Assembly (NCBI GenBank): GCA_963816435.1
Contig: CAWFKS010000019.1
Span: 1-39,356 of the forward strand
Length of the DNA: 39,356 bases
Source of the DNA: CAWFKS01 sp963816435
GTDB taxonomy: Bacteria > Pseudomonadota > Alphaproteobacteria > Rhizobiales > Rhizobiaceae
Direction: 5' to 3'
In this document: piece after piece, positions 17,649 through 27,106 of the stretch
How the letters are laid out: each line of letters opens with the position of its first letter
Numbering within the stretch: position 1 is the first letter of the stretch
Made by a program: the position numbers and the translations under genes
Notes under the pieces: model-generated
Told to the model about the DNA's origin: nothing
The model's database searches: none
The model's input: the letters and a program-made list of their open reading frames with translations, nothing else

Positions 17649-17762
17649 AAAACCCGCTTTGTTTTGGCAGCGTCTCTCGCAAGATGCTCCAGAGCCGGCG
17701 ACAATGGCAAGAAATTTCCGGCCGATGCCCTAGGTTTTAGGAGACACGTCAACGGGAGGCAG

Positions 17763-20700
17763 ATGATGACAGTCCACCGGCCCGTCCGCGATCTCGCCCG
17801 CTACCGGCTCGCCGACCGCTACGAGCAGAGATTCCGGCCGCGTCTTCATGACCGGCACCCAGGCGATCACGCGTATCGCCCTCGACCAGGCACGCCGCGA
17901 CCGCGCCGCCGGCCTCAACACGGCCGGCTTCGTCTCGGGCTATCGCGGCTCGCCGCTCGGCGGCGTCGATCTGGAGATGTGGCGCATCAAGGACCGGCTG
18001 AAGGAGGACCGCATCGAGTTCCTGCCGGCCGTCAACGAGGATCTTGCCGCCACAGCGGTGCTCGGAAGCCAGCAGGTCGAGATCGACCCGAACCGCACCG
18101 TCGATGGCGTCTTCGCCATGTGGTACGGCAAGGGACCGGGTGTCGACCGCGCAGGCGATGCACTGAAGCACGGCAATGCCTACGGCTCATCCCCGCACGG
18201 CGGCGTGCTTGTGGTGGCCGGCGACGACCACGGCTGCGTGTCGTCGTCCATGCCGCACCAGTCCGACGTCGCCTTCATGGCCTGGTTCATGCCCACCCTG
18301 AACCCGGCGAGCGTGGCCGAATATCTCGAGTTCGGCGAATACGGCTACGCGCTTTCGCGCTTCTCCGGCATGTGGGTCGGCTTCAAGGCCGTCTCGGAGA
18401 CGGTGGAATCAGCCGCCTCGTTCGACCTGAAGCCCGACCGCGTTTTCAAGGCACCTGACTTCACCCCTCCTCCCGGCGGCCTGCATTACCGCTGGCCCGA
18501 TCTTCCCGGCCCGCAGATCGAAGAACGCATGGAGGCCAAGAAGGAGGCCGTGTTCGCCTTCGCCGAGGCCAACCCGATCGACCGCCACATCTACGACGTG
18601 CACGACGCGAAATTCGGCATCGTCACCACCGGCAAGGGCCACGGCGACCTGATGGAGGCGCTCCGTCTCCTCGGCGTCGGCGAGGCCGAATGCCGCGAAC
18701 TCGGTATCGACATCTACAAGGTCGGCATGGTCTGGCCGCTCGCCCGCCGTGACGCGTTGCGCTTCGTGAAGGGCAAGCAGGAGGTGCTGGTCGTCGAGGA
18801 AAAGCGCGGCATCATCGAGAGCCAGTTCAAGGAATATTTCTATGACTGGCCGGGCGACAAGCCGCACGCCATGGTCGGAAAGCGCGACGAGAACGGCGAG
18901 CGGCTGGTGCCGTGGACCGGCGAGCTGTCGCCGCGCATGCTGGTGCCGATCGTCGCCAAGCGTCTCGACGGCATCTTTCCCGGTCACGATTTCGCCGGGC
19001 GCGCCGAGAAGATCGCCGCGCAGGCGCCGGTCTCCATCACCGTCGAGGGCGCGACCCGGACGCCCTATTTCTGTTCCGGCTGTCCGCACAACACCTCGAC
19101 CAAGGTGCCCGACGGGTCGAAGGCGCTTGCCGGCATCGGCTGTCACTTCATGGCGAGCTGGATGGACCGCGACACGACTTCGCTGATCCAGATGGGCGGC
19201 GAAGGCGTCAACTGGGCAGCCTCCTCGCTGTTCACCGGCAAGGGCCATGTCTTCCAGAATCTCGGCGAAGGCACCTGGTATCATTCCGGCTCGATGGCGA
19301 TCCGCCAGGCGATCGCGGCCAACGCCAACATCACCTACAAGGTGCTGTACAACGATGCCGTCGCCATGACCGGCGGCCAGCCGGTCGACGGGCCCGTCTC
19401 GGTGCAGGCGATCGCCCAGGTCGCGCGCGCCGAGGGTGTGGAGCGCATCGCGCTGGTCTCGGACCATCCGGAAAAGTTCAACATCGGCGACTTTCCCGCC
19501 GGCACCACGATCCACGACCGCGCCGAGATGGACGCGCTGCAGCGCGAACTGCGCGAGGTGAAGGGCGTTTCGCTTCTCATCTACGAGCAGGCCTGCGCGA
19601 CGGAAAAGCGCCGCCGCCGCAAGCGCGGCACGCTGGAAGATCCGAAGCGCTTCGTCGTCATCAACGAACTGGTCTGCGAGGGCTGCGGCGACTGCTCGGT
19701 GGAATCGAACTGCCTGTCGGTCGAGCCGGTCGAGACCGAGTTCGGCACCAAGCGGCGCATCAACCAGTCGTCGTGCAACAAGGACTATTCCTGCCTCAAC
19801 GGCTTCTGCCCGTCATTCGTCACGGTAGAGGGCGCGACGCGGCGCAAGAAGACCGGCATCGAGCTGGACCTCGACGGCACTTGCGTCCGACCTGCCCGAC
19901 CCCGAGCCGGCGGAACTCGACAAGCCCTACGACCTGCTGATTACCGGCGTCGGCGGCACCGGCGTCATCACCGTCGGACAACTCGTCACCATGGCGGCGC
20001 ATCTGGAAGCGCGCGGCGCAAGCGTGCTCGACTTCACCGGCTTCGCGCAGAAATTCGGGCCGGTGCTGTCCTATGTGCGGCTCGCCGCCACGCCGGACGA
20101 GCTCAACCAGGTGCGCATCGACGCCACCGCGGCCGACGCACTGATCGGCTGCGACATCGTCGTGTCGTCCTCGCCGAAGGCGTCCGCCGCCTATCGGCCC
20201 GGCATGAAGGCCGCCGTCAACCTCGCCGAGATGCCGACGGGCGACGTCATCCGCAGCCGCGACGCCAGCCTGCGCGTCGATCAGCGGCTTGCCGCGATCC
20301 GGCAGGCGGCAGGCGAAAACGTCGCCGCGTTCGATGCCAATCGCGCGTCCGAAAAGCTGCTCGGCGACACCGTCTTCGCCAATGTCATGATGCTGGGCTT
20401 CGCCTGGCAGAACGGGCTGGTGCCGGTGTCGCTGGAAGCGCTTCGCCAGGCGATCGAGCTGAACGGCGTCGCTATCGAGGCCAACCACCGCGCCTTCCTG
20501 ATCGGCCGGATCGCGGCGGCCTCTCCCGAAAAGCTCGGCAGCCTGCTGGCACCGCCGAAGGCCGGGAGGCAGACACTCGACCAGATCGTCACCCGCCGCG
20601 AGGCGTTCCTGACCGACTATCAGGATGCCGCCTATGCCGCGCGTTATCGGAGCATGGTCGATCGCGTCCGCGCGGCCGAAGCGCCGTTCCGCTCCGAGGA

Positions 20701-21195
20701 GCTGACCACCGCCGTGGCGAAATCGCTGTTCCGGCTCATGGCCTACAAGGACGAATACGAGGTCGCGCGCCTGCACACGCAGACGGGCTTCGCCAACAGG
20801 ATCGCCGAGCAGTTCGAGGGCGACTATCGCGTCGTCCATCACCTCGCGCCGCCGATCCTCAATTCAGGCATCGACCATCGCGGCCGGCCGCTGAAGCGCG
20901 ACATTCGGCCCGTGGATCCGGACGCCGTTCCGCGTGCTTGCGCGGATGAAGCGGCTGCGCGGCACGCCGTTCGACCTCTTCGGCTACACGGCCGAGCGGC
21001 GCATGGAGCGCGACCTGATCGCCTGGTACGAAGGTCTGGTGGAGGCTGCAATTGCGACGGCTGACGGCGGACAACCACGCCACGCTCGCCTCCGCGCTCG
21101 CCCGCCCGCAGGAGATCCGCGGCTATGGGCCGGTCAAGGATCAGGCGGCCGCGCGCGTCAAGCCGCAAGTCGAAGCGATGGTGCTGCAGGCCTAG
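17763..21195 (+). CDS. Indolepyruvate ferredoxin oxidoreductase-like fused IorA-IorB protein (four frameshifts)
   Basis: Oxidatively decarboxylates an aryl or other 2-oxoacid to its acyl-CoA using thiamine diphosphate and Fe-S clusters; here the alpha and beta parts are one chain of about 1140 residues. The start is ATG 17763 or 17766 (GGGAGG upstream). The frame changes at about 17828 (one extra base before DSGRVFMTGTQA), about 19880, about 20909 and about 21060; each acts as one extra base, and the last part ends VEAMVLQA. Visible are FVSGYRGSPLGG, the TPP-domain CSGCPHNTS, the Cys-rich CEGCGDCSVESNC and SSCNKDYSCLNGFCPSF, and the gamma-type GVGGTGVITVGQL. The terminal stop TAG is at 21193-21195. 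It is convergent with the second phnE gene. Confidence 0.85.
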
Positions 21196-21205
21196 GTCCG
21201 TCGCC

Positions 21206-22783
21206 TCATCCCAGCGCTGTGCCGACGCGCTCGTTCGGCCCGAGTTCGCCGCCGATCAGCCGCTTCCTGAGCGCGTTGGACACGTTGTCGAAGACGAAGA
21301 CGACGATCAGGATCAGCACGACCATATAGCCGACGTTCTCCCAGTCCTGGTTGGTGCGCATCGCCTCCCACAGCTTCAGGCCGATGCCGCCGGCGCCCAT
21401 GGCGCCGATGATCGTCGCCGAACGGGTGTTCGATTCCCAGAAATAGAGCGACTGGCTGAGAAACACCGGCAGCACCTGCGGCACCACGCCGTAGCGCTGC
21501 ACCAGCGCCGGCGCCGCACCGACGGAGCGGATGCCCTCGCGCTGCTTGTCGTCGATATTTTCTAGCGATTCCGAATAGAGCTTTCCGAACGTCCCGGTGT
21601 CGGTGAAGAAGATCGCCGAGATGCCGGCGAGCGGTCCGGGCCCGAAGGCGCGTGTGAAGAACAGCGCCCAGATCAGCATGTCGACCGAGCGCATGAAGTC
21701 GAAGAACCGCTTCAGCACCTGGTTGAGCAGGCGGTTCGGCGTGATGTTGCGGGCCGCCGCGAAGGCCAGCGGGAAGGCAAGCAGCGAGGCGAGGACCGTG
21801 CCCGCAAACGCCATGACGATGGTCTGAAGCAGCTTCAGCCAGACGTCGCCGTGCTGCCAGTCGGCATTGTTGAGGATGTTGTCCCAGGCGAGCGACAGGT
21901 TGGACCGGTCGGGGTCGATGCGCGCGCCGACCGTGACCAGCCGCAGCACCTCGCCCGCCGACTTGCCCCAGAACGGCGACCTGGTGTCGAAGACGAAGTT
22001 CTCCCAGCCGAGGAAACGGCGGCGCACCTTGACCTCGTCGTCCTCGATCTCGGCGCGGCCGGCGAAGCCGAAATAGGCGATCACCTTGGAGCCGGGATAT
22101 TTCTGGATCGCCCAGTCCGGCAGCTCGCCGCGTGGATGGACAGCCTTGTCGTGGTCGATGTCGAGCACCGCGGTCTCGTCGCCACGCGTCAGCGTCACCA
22201 CCGAAGGCGTGATGTCGACAATATTGCCGGAGCCGAAGGTGACGACGGCATGGACCGTTTCCTCCTCGCGCACCGTCTGCGGCGGGGTGGGCTTGGGAGA
22301 CGCATCGCCTCCCGGATCAGCCGGTTCCATCGCGCCGAGGAAGCCGCCACCGGACGCGCCGTCCGGCTTGGCGTCGGAGCCGAGAAAGCCGACGCCGGTG
22401 GTCGCCCCGCCATTTGTGCCGGCCGAGGGGTCGGTCACGCCGATCGTCTTTTCCACGGTCGCCGTGTCGCGCGTCAGCCAGTCCGGCTGCGGGTTGTCGC
22501 CGAGCGGCGAGAAGCGCGGGAATGAAATGGCGAGGTAGTTGTCGCGGTATTCGATGTCGGGGCGCACCTCGTAGGAGATCCAGTCGGCGAGATAGTTGCC
22601 GGCGATGTCCCAGTTGGCGTTGGAGATCACCGCGCCTATCGCGAAGAACCACCACGCGAAGACGAGATAGACGATCGCGCCGATCCCCACGCCCCAGGCG
22701 ATGAGACGCTTCTTCACCGATCCCGCGAACACCGCCGGGTGGCGCGCCGCGATCGCCTCGATATCGGCTTGTGCAAGCGCCAT
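21206..22783 (-). CDS. phnE: Phosphonate ABC transporter permease PhnE (second copy, long periplasmic insert)
   Basis: A 525-residue permease, much longer than the usual PhnE of about 260-320. A first helix covers residues 27-53, followed by some 260 residues predicted periplasmic (about 54-312), including a Gly/Pro-rich linker with two GFLG repeats (132-150) and PTPPQ. The transmembrane core with the typical permease region SVGAAPALVQRYGVVPQVLP and SATIIGAMGAGGIGLKLWEAM follows. ATG 22783 is five bases after the stop of the first phnE. Last gene of the phn string. The long insert resembles that of other rhizobial second PhnE proteins as far as I recall; its role is unknown. Confidence 0.9.
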   Translation of the reverse strand: MALAQADIEAIAARHPAVFAGSVKKRLIAWGVGIGAIVYLVFAWWFFAIGAVISNANWDIAGNYLADWISYEVRPDIEYRDNYLAISFPRFSPLGDNPQPDWLTRDTATVEKTIGVTDPSAGTNGGATTGVGFLGSDAKPDGASGGGFLGAMEPADPGGDASPKPTPPQTVREEETVHAVVTFGSGNIVDITPSVVTLTRGDETAVLDIDHDKAVHPRGELPDWAIQKYPGSKVIAYFGFAGRAEIEDDEVKVRRRFLGWENFVFDTRSPFWGKSAGEVLRLVTVGARIDPDRSNLSLAWDNILNNADWQHGDVWLKLLQTIVMAFAGTVLASLLAFPLAFAAARNITPNRLLNQVLKRFFDFMRSVDMLIWALFFTRAFGPGPLAGISAIFFTDTGTFGKLYSESLENIDDKQREGIRSVGAAPALVQRYGVVPQVLPVFLSQSLYFWESNTRSATIIGAMGAGGIGLKLWEAMRTNQDWENVGYMVVLILIVVFVFDNVSNALRKRLIGGELGPNERVGTALG

Positions 22784-22788
22784 CCCGA

Positions 22789-23739
22789 TCAGCCTCCGAA
22801 AGAGAAAGCCTGCTCGCCGACCAGCCGCTTGCGCAGCCATGCGGAGAACTGGTCGACCGCGACGATGGTGCAGAAAAGCAGCAGCACGATCGCCAGCGTC
22901 TTGGCCTCGTGGCCACGGCTGATCGACAGCCGCAGCGCCTCGCCGATGCCGCCGCCGCCGACCGCGCCGATGATGGTCGAGGCGCGCACGTTGATCTCGA
23001 GCCTGAGCAGCGCATAGCTCAGGAAATTCGGCATCACCTGCGGCACGACGCCGAACCACACGCGCTCCACCCAGGTCGCGCCGACGGCGCGCAGGCCCTC
23101 GTCGGGCTTCATGTCGACGTTTTCGACCACCTCGAAGAACATCTTGCCGAGCGCGCCGATCGTGTGGATCGTCACCGCGATCATCGCCGGAATGGCGCCG
23201 ATCGACATGATCGCCAGGAAGAAGCCGGCGAGCACGATCTCCGGAAAGGCGCGCAGCACTTCCATGAAGCGGCGCACGAAGAAGCGCAGCCAGCGCCGCG
23301 TCACCAGGTTGGAGGCGGCGAGGAAGCACAGCACGAAGCCGAGCGCGCCGCCGACAAGCGTGGAGACCAGCGCGATGTTGATGGTCTCCAGCATCTTGTA
23401 GAAATATTCGGGCATGTAGAACTGCCCGACGAGATACACGCGGCCGACGGGATAATTGTATTTCAGGCTGCCGTCGTCATAGGGCGACGGCAGGTCGAAC
23501 AGCGCCCGCCACACCTCGGTGCCGTCGCGCGGCGTCAGCTGGCCGATGAAATCGAAGAAATAGGGCAGCCGGTCGAAGAACTTGCCGGCGTTGCTCTCGT
23601 TGGCGAACCACAGCGACCCGCCCATGGCGAGCACCATGAAGGCGATGCCGCCGATCGTGTAGAGCCGGCGCCGGGTGGCGAGTTCGCGCCAGTGGCGCTG
23701 CACTTCGAGCCCGGTTTCGGATAGGACAGTCGCGCTCAT
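22789..23739 (-). CDS. phnE: Phosphonate ABC transporter permease PhnE (first copy)
   Basis: A 316-residue permease with the BPD core signature GLRAVGATWVERVWFGVVPQVMP and ASTIIGAVGGGGIGEALRLSI, plus a moderate loop (about 60-115) after the first helix. ATG 23739 is preferred because GAGG lies five bases upstream; the earlier in-frame ATG at 23754 lacks a ribosome site, and the frame further up runs through the hairpin at 23759-23790. It follows phnD and precedes the second phnE by five bases, so the channel is probably a PhnE heterodimer. Confidence 0.93.
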   Translation of the reverse strand: MSATVLSETGLEVQRHWRELATRRRLYTIGGIAFMVLAMGGSLWFANESNAGKFFDRLPYFFDFIGQLTPRDGTEVWRALFDLPSPYDDGSLKYNYPVGRVYLVGQFYMPEYFYKMLETINIALVSTLVGGALGFVLCFLAASNLVTRRWLRFFVRRFMEVLRAFPEIVLAGFFLAIMSIGAIPAMIAVTIHTIGALGKMFFEVVENVDMKPDEGLRAVGATWVERVWFGVVPQVMPNFLSYALLRLEINVRASTIIGAVGGGGIGEALRLSISRGHEAKTLAIVLLLFCTIVAVDQFSAWLRKRLVGEQAFSFGG

Positions 23740-23758
23740 CGCCGCCTCTTTCATGGAA

Positions 23759-23790
23759 ACGCGCCGCGGAATCCAGATTCCGCGGCGCGT
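23759..23790 (-). promoter_or_regulatory. Perfect 15-bp hairpin between phnD and phnE
   Basis: A 15-base arm (23759-23773) is repeated exactly inverted at 23776-23790 with two bases between. It begins 16 bases after the phnD stop and 20 bases before the phnE start. No U-run follows, so a transcript-stabilising element that raises PhnD relative to the permeases is the likely role. Confidence 0.65.
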
Positions 23791-23806
23791 CGCATTCAAC
23801 GGGCGA

Positions 23807-24718
23807 TCAGGAGCCGATCTGCGCCTTGCGGGCGTCGATGATGGGCTTGTAGAAGGCCGGCGTCACCTCGGTGAAGCCCTTGAAGTCACCGCCCTCGACG
23901 GCCGAGAAGCACTCCGGATCGCTCTCGGGCAGCTTCATCATGAAGTCCTTGAACTTGGTCTTCATGTCCTGGTCGAGCGAGGCGCGCACCACCAGCGGAC
24001 CGTTCGGGATGAGCGGCGAGATCCACAGCTGGACGAGGTCGTCCATGTCGAGGATGCCCTTGTCGACCATCTTGCGCAGATTGCCGGAGGTATAGCCCTC
24101 GTCCCATTCGCCGACGCCCGAGGCCCAGGTCGTGCCGGCGTCGAACGTGCCCTTGACGACTTCCAGCACCAGGTTCTCGTGGCCGCCGCCAAAGCCGGTG
24201 GAAGCGAAGAACTTGTCGACAGGCATGCCGACGGCATCTGGCAGCGTGACGGAGGGAACGAGATAGCCGGAGGTGGAGTCGGGATCGGCGAAGCCGAGCT
24301 TCTTTCCCTTCATGTCCTCGAGCTTGGTCATGCCCGAATCCTTGCGGGCCACCATCACCGAGTGATACCCGGTCGAGCCGTCGGTCTGCACCGTCGTCAG
24401 GATCGGATCGACGGCGTTGGCGTCCTCCAGGTAGACCTTGGCATAGCCCGACGCGCCAAGCTCGGCATAGTCGAGCGTGCCGCCGAGCAGGCCCTGGATC
24501 ACGCCGTCATAGTCGGCGGCCGGGAACAGCGACACCTTTTCCACGCCCAGAACCTCTGGCAGCTTGTCGGTCAGGCACTGGAAGTTGCGCAGGCGGTCGG
24601 CTTCGTTCTCGCCGCCGAGAATGCCGATGCGGAATTCCTTGAGGTCTTCGGCCTGGGCCGCGGCCCCGACCAGCAGCGCGCCGAGGGTGACGGCGCCGAG
24701 AATGACGTTCCTGATCAT
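23807..24718 (-). CDS. phnD: Phosphonate ABC transporter periplasmic binding protein
   Basis: A 303-residue binding protein of the PhnD class. Signal peptide MIRNVILGAVTLGALLVGAA is cut near AQA (21-23). Mature EFRIGILGGENEADRLRNFQCL, the GLLGGTLDYAELGASGYAKV segment and LGFADPDSTSGYLVP (family ligand loop) are diagnostic. ATG 24718 has GGAGAG just upstream; the frame's earlier start lacks a signal peptide arrangement. It lies 81 bases after phnC. Confidence 0.94.
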   Translation of the reverse strand: MIRNVILGAVTLGALLVGAAAQAEDLKEFRIGILGGENEADRLRNFQCLTDKLPEVLGVEKVSLFPAADYDGVIQGLLGGTLDYAELGASGYAKVYLEDANAVDPILTTVQTDGSTGYHSVMVARKDSGMTKLEDMKGKKLGFADPDSTSGYLVPSVTLPDAVGMPVDKFFASTGFGGGHENLVLEVVKGTFDAGTTWASGVGEWDEGYTSGNLRKMVDKGILDMDDLVQLWISPLIPNGPLVVRASLDQDMKTKFKDFMMKLPESDPECFSAVEGGDFKGFTEVTPAFYKPIIDARKAQIGS

Positions 24719-24799
24719 GGCTCTCTCTCCTGTTTCGCCGGCCCGTGCCGGTCCCATGAGTTCTTCGGCCCTTGACGCGGGCGAGACGATCGCCGCTCC

Positions 24800-25636
24800 T
24801 CAGGCGCCCGCGTAGACGGGTGTCATCGAGCCGGCGGATTTCCTGGCCGCGAGATGGCCGATACTGGTCGAGGTGATGTCCTCGGAGATTTCGTGCCCCT
24901 CGGCGTCGGCGCCGTAGATCGCGGCGACCGCCTCGGAGGTCAGCTCGTCGGGCGCGCCGTCGAACACCACTGCGCCGGCCGCCATGCCGATGATGCGGCT
25001 GCAATAGTTGCGCGCGGTGTCGAGCGTGTGCAGGTTGGTGACGACGGTGATGCCTTCGCGGGTATTGATGTCGGCCAGCGCGTCCATCACCACCTTGGCG
25101 TTGAGCGGGTCGAGCGAGGCGATCGGCTCGTCCGCGAGCATGACGCGCGGCTCCTGCATCAGCGCGCGGGCAATCGCGACACGCTGCTGCTGGCCGCCCG
25201 ACAGCGTGCCGGCGCGTTGCAACGCGGTCTGCGCGATGCCCAGGCGCTCCAGCGAGGAAATCGCCATGGCGCGCTCCTCGCGGCTGAAGACGCCCGCCAT
25301 GCTGAGCATCGGCGAGCGGTGGTTGAGCCGGCCGAGCAGCACGTTGGTCATCACGTCGAGGCGCGGCACCAGGTTGAACTGCTGGAAGATCATCGCGCAG
25401 TCGCGCTGCCAGCGGCGCAGCGCGCCGCCCTTCAGCGCCGACACCTCTATGCCCTCGAAGTGGATCGTGCCGAGGCTCGGATCGATCAGCCGGTTGATCA
25501 TGCGAAGCAGCGTCGACTTGCCGGCGCCCGAGCGGCCGATGATGCCGACCATCTGGCCCTGGCCGATCTCGATCGTCACGTCGTCGACGGCGGTGTTCCT
25601 GCCGAAGCGGCGCGTAACCTTGCGGATTTCGAGCAT
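24800..25636 (-). CDS. phnC: Phosphonate ABC transporter ATP-binding protein
   Basis: A 278-residue importer ATPase. Walker A GRSGAGKS (34-41), signature LSGGQ (145-149), Walker B VMLADEP (165-171) and the dimer SLDPLNAKVVMDAL region are all intact, and GRLNHRSPMLSMAGVFSREE is typical of PhnC. The C-terminal tail (ISEDITSTSIGHLAARKSAG) is a little longer than in Escherichia coli. First gene of the transport segment, downstream of the Pho box and separated from the C-P lyase part by 149 bases. Confidence 0.95.
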   Translation of the reverse strand: MLEIRKVTRRFGRNTAVDDVTIEIGQGQMVGIIGRSGAGKSTLLRMINRLIDPSLGTIHFEGIEVSALKGGALRRWQRDCAMIFQQFNLVPRLDVMTNVLLGRLNHRSPMLSMAGVFSREERAMAISSLERLGIAQTALQRAGTLSGGQQQRVAIARALMQEPRVMLADEPIASLDPLNAKVVMDALADINTREGITVVTNLHTLDTARNYCSRIIGMAAGAVVFDGAPDELTSEAVAAIYGADAEGHEISEDITSTSIGHLAARKSAGSMTPVYAGA

Positions 25637-25709
25637 GCGGAGCCTTCCCTGCCACGCCGGTTGTCCGGTCGTTGTGGGGATTCCGCTAAGCCACGCGGAT
25701 GAAGCTGCG

Positions 25710-25727
25710 ATGTCAGGTGAATGTCAG
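25710..25727 (-). promoter_or_regulatory. Pho box upstream of phnC
   Basis: On the minus strand two CTGACAT units are separated by TCAC, which matches the PhoB half-site pattern of CTGTCAT repeated every 11 bases. A weaker third unit GCTTCAT (25699-25705) follows at the same spacing. It is 73 bases upstream of the phnC ATG, so phnC onward probably has a phosphate-starvation promoter of its own. Confidence 0.8.
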
Positions 25728-25760
25728 TTTTGTAACGATCCACAACGCCGCACCGAACTG

Positions 25761-25780
25761 CCTGCCAGGCGAGCGGCAGG
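25761..25780 (-). terminator. Hairpin after the hexapeptide acetyltransferase gene
   Basis: CCTGCC (25761-25766) and GGCAGG (25775-25780) form a 6-bp stem five bases beyond the acetyltransferase stop. No U-run follows, so termination would be weak or factor-dependent. It marks a likely boundary between the C-P lyase and transport segments. Confidence 0.35.
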
Positions 25781-25785
25781 TCTGC

Positions 25786-26400
25786 TCAACCGGTGTGCTT
25801 TTCGAGGAATTCTTCGGCAGAGAGGCTGCGGAAGTCGTCGAGCGCGGCGCGGATGCGCGCATGGTCCCAGTCCCACCAGGCGAGCGCCTGGAAGCGCTCG
25901 GCGGTTCTTCGGTCGAACCGCTCGCGGATCGGCTTCGCCGGCACGCCGCCGACGATCGTGTAGGGCGCGACATCCTTCGACACGACAGCCCCCGCGCCCA
26001 CGACCGCGCCGTCGCCGACGCTCACGCCCGGCAGGACGGTCGAGCCATGTCCGAACCAGGTATCGTGACCGACGGTGACGGCGTTGGAGCGCCGCCATTC
26101 GAAGAATTCGTCCTCGTTGACGGCGTCGTCCCAGTAGTCTCCGGCGCGATAGGTGAAGTGGTGCAGCGTCGCCCGCCAGGTCGGATGATTGGTGGCGTTG
26201 ATGCGCACGGCGGCCGCGATGTTGGCGAACTTGCCGATCGTGGCGCACCAGACGCCGCAATCCTGCATCAGGTAGGAATAGTCGCCGAGCGTGGAATCGT
26301 GGAACCGCGTGCGGTCTGCGATCTGCGTGTAGCGGCCGAGCGTCGACCCGGTCACCTCGGCGGTCTCGTGGACCAGCGGCTCCTCCGACAGCTTGGCCAT
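25786..26400 (-). CDS. Phosphonate-cluster hexapeptide-repeat acetyltransferase
   Basis: A 204-residue left-handed beta-helix acyltransferase of the xenobiotic/chloramphenicol acetyltransferase (CatB) type, in the group found beside C-P lyase genes. Hexapeptide repeats run from about 10-65 and again 108-155 (TVGHDTWFGHGSTVLPGVSVGDGAVVGAGAVV), interrupted by a loop bearing NATNHPTW, where His72 is the probable catalytic base. ATG 26400 shares one base with the phnL stop. It may acetylate an aminoalkylphosphonate or a breakdown product, as PhnO does with an unrelated fold; the true substrate is unknown. Confidence 0.88.
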   Translation of the reverse strand: MAKLSEEPLVHETAEVTGSTLGRYTQIADRTRFHDSTLGDYSYLMQDCGVWCATIGKFANIAAAVRINATNHPTWRATLHHFTYRAGDYWDDAVNEDEFFEWRRSNAVTVGHDTWFGHGSTVLPGVSVGDGAVVGAGAVVSKDVAPYTIVGGVPAKPIRERFDRRTAERFQALAWWDWDHARIRAALDDFRSLSAEEFLEKHTG

Positions 26401-27104
26401 CACGCGGCCTGCCGCGGTGCGAATTCGGTGACGTCGATGACGCGGTCGGCGATCTCGCCGCGCACGTCGGCATCGTGGAAGATGCCGAGCATCGCCACGC
26501 CCTTCGCCTTCTTGGCCCGGATCATGTCGACCACGACGTCGCGGTTGGCCTTGTCGAGCGAGGCGGTCGGCTCGTCGAGCAGCAGGATCGGATGATCGGT
26601 GATGAAGCCGCGCGCGATGTTGACGCGCTGCTGTTCGCCGCCCGAGAACGTCGCCGGCGGCAGCGACCACAGCCGTTCCGGCAGGTTGAGCCTGGAAAGA
26701 AGCTCGCGCGCCTTGTCGCGTGCCGTTTCCGCCGCCTCGCCCAGCGCCACCAGCGGCTCGGCCGCCACATCGAGCGCCGAAACGCGCGGCACCACCCGCA
26801 GGAACTGGCTGACATAGCCGATCGTGTCGCGCCGCACGGCCAGCACGGTGCGCGGGCCGGCCGTGGCGAGGTCGACCAGCCGTCCGTGATGCGACACGAT
26901 GATCTGGCCGGCGTCGCACGCATAGTTGCCGTAGAGCATCTTCAGCACCGAGCTCTTGCCGGCACCCGACGGGCCGCCGAGCACGGCACATTCGCCCGCG
27001 TCAGCGAGAACGACACGCTCGACAGCACCGGCAAGCACCAGCCCGTCGCGCAGATGCATGGTGAAGCTTTTCGAGACGTCGGAGACGACGAGCGGCGTGG
27101 GCAT
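26400..27104 (-). CDS. phnL: C-P lyase ABC-type subunit PhnL
   Basis: A 234-residue ABC-fold protein of the carbon-phosphorus lyase system, not a membrane transporter. Walker A GGPSGAGKS (43-51), PhnL-typical FLRVVPRVSALDVAAEPL, signature FSGGEQQRVNIARGF and Walker B ILLLDEPTASLD are present. Its ATG at 27104 follows the restored phnK stop by two bases. In the sequence as given, one extra base in phnK removes that stop and makes phnK and phnL look fused; the natural state is most likely two genes. Confidence 0.94.
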   Translation of the reverse strand: MPTPLVVSDVSKSFTMHLRDGLVLAGAVERVVLADAGECAVLGGPSGAGKSSVLKMLYGNYACDAGQIIVSHHGRLVDLATAGPRTVLAVRRDTIGYVSQFLRVVPRVSALDVAAEPLVALGEAAETARDKARELLSRLNLPERLWSLPPATFSGGEQQRVNIARGFITDHPILLLDEPTASLDKANRDVVVDMIRAKKAKGVAMLGIFHDADVRGEIADRVIDVTEFAPRQAA

Positions 27105-27106
27105 GG

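Noticed and set aside
21193..21206. A terminator in the gap between the convergent oxidoreductase and second phnE genes
   Set aside because: The gap is about ten bases and holds no dyad or T-run.
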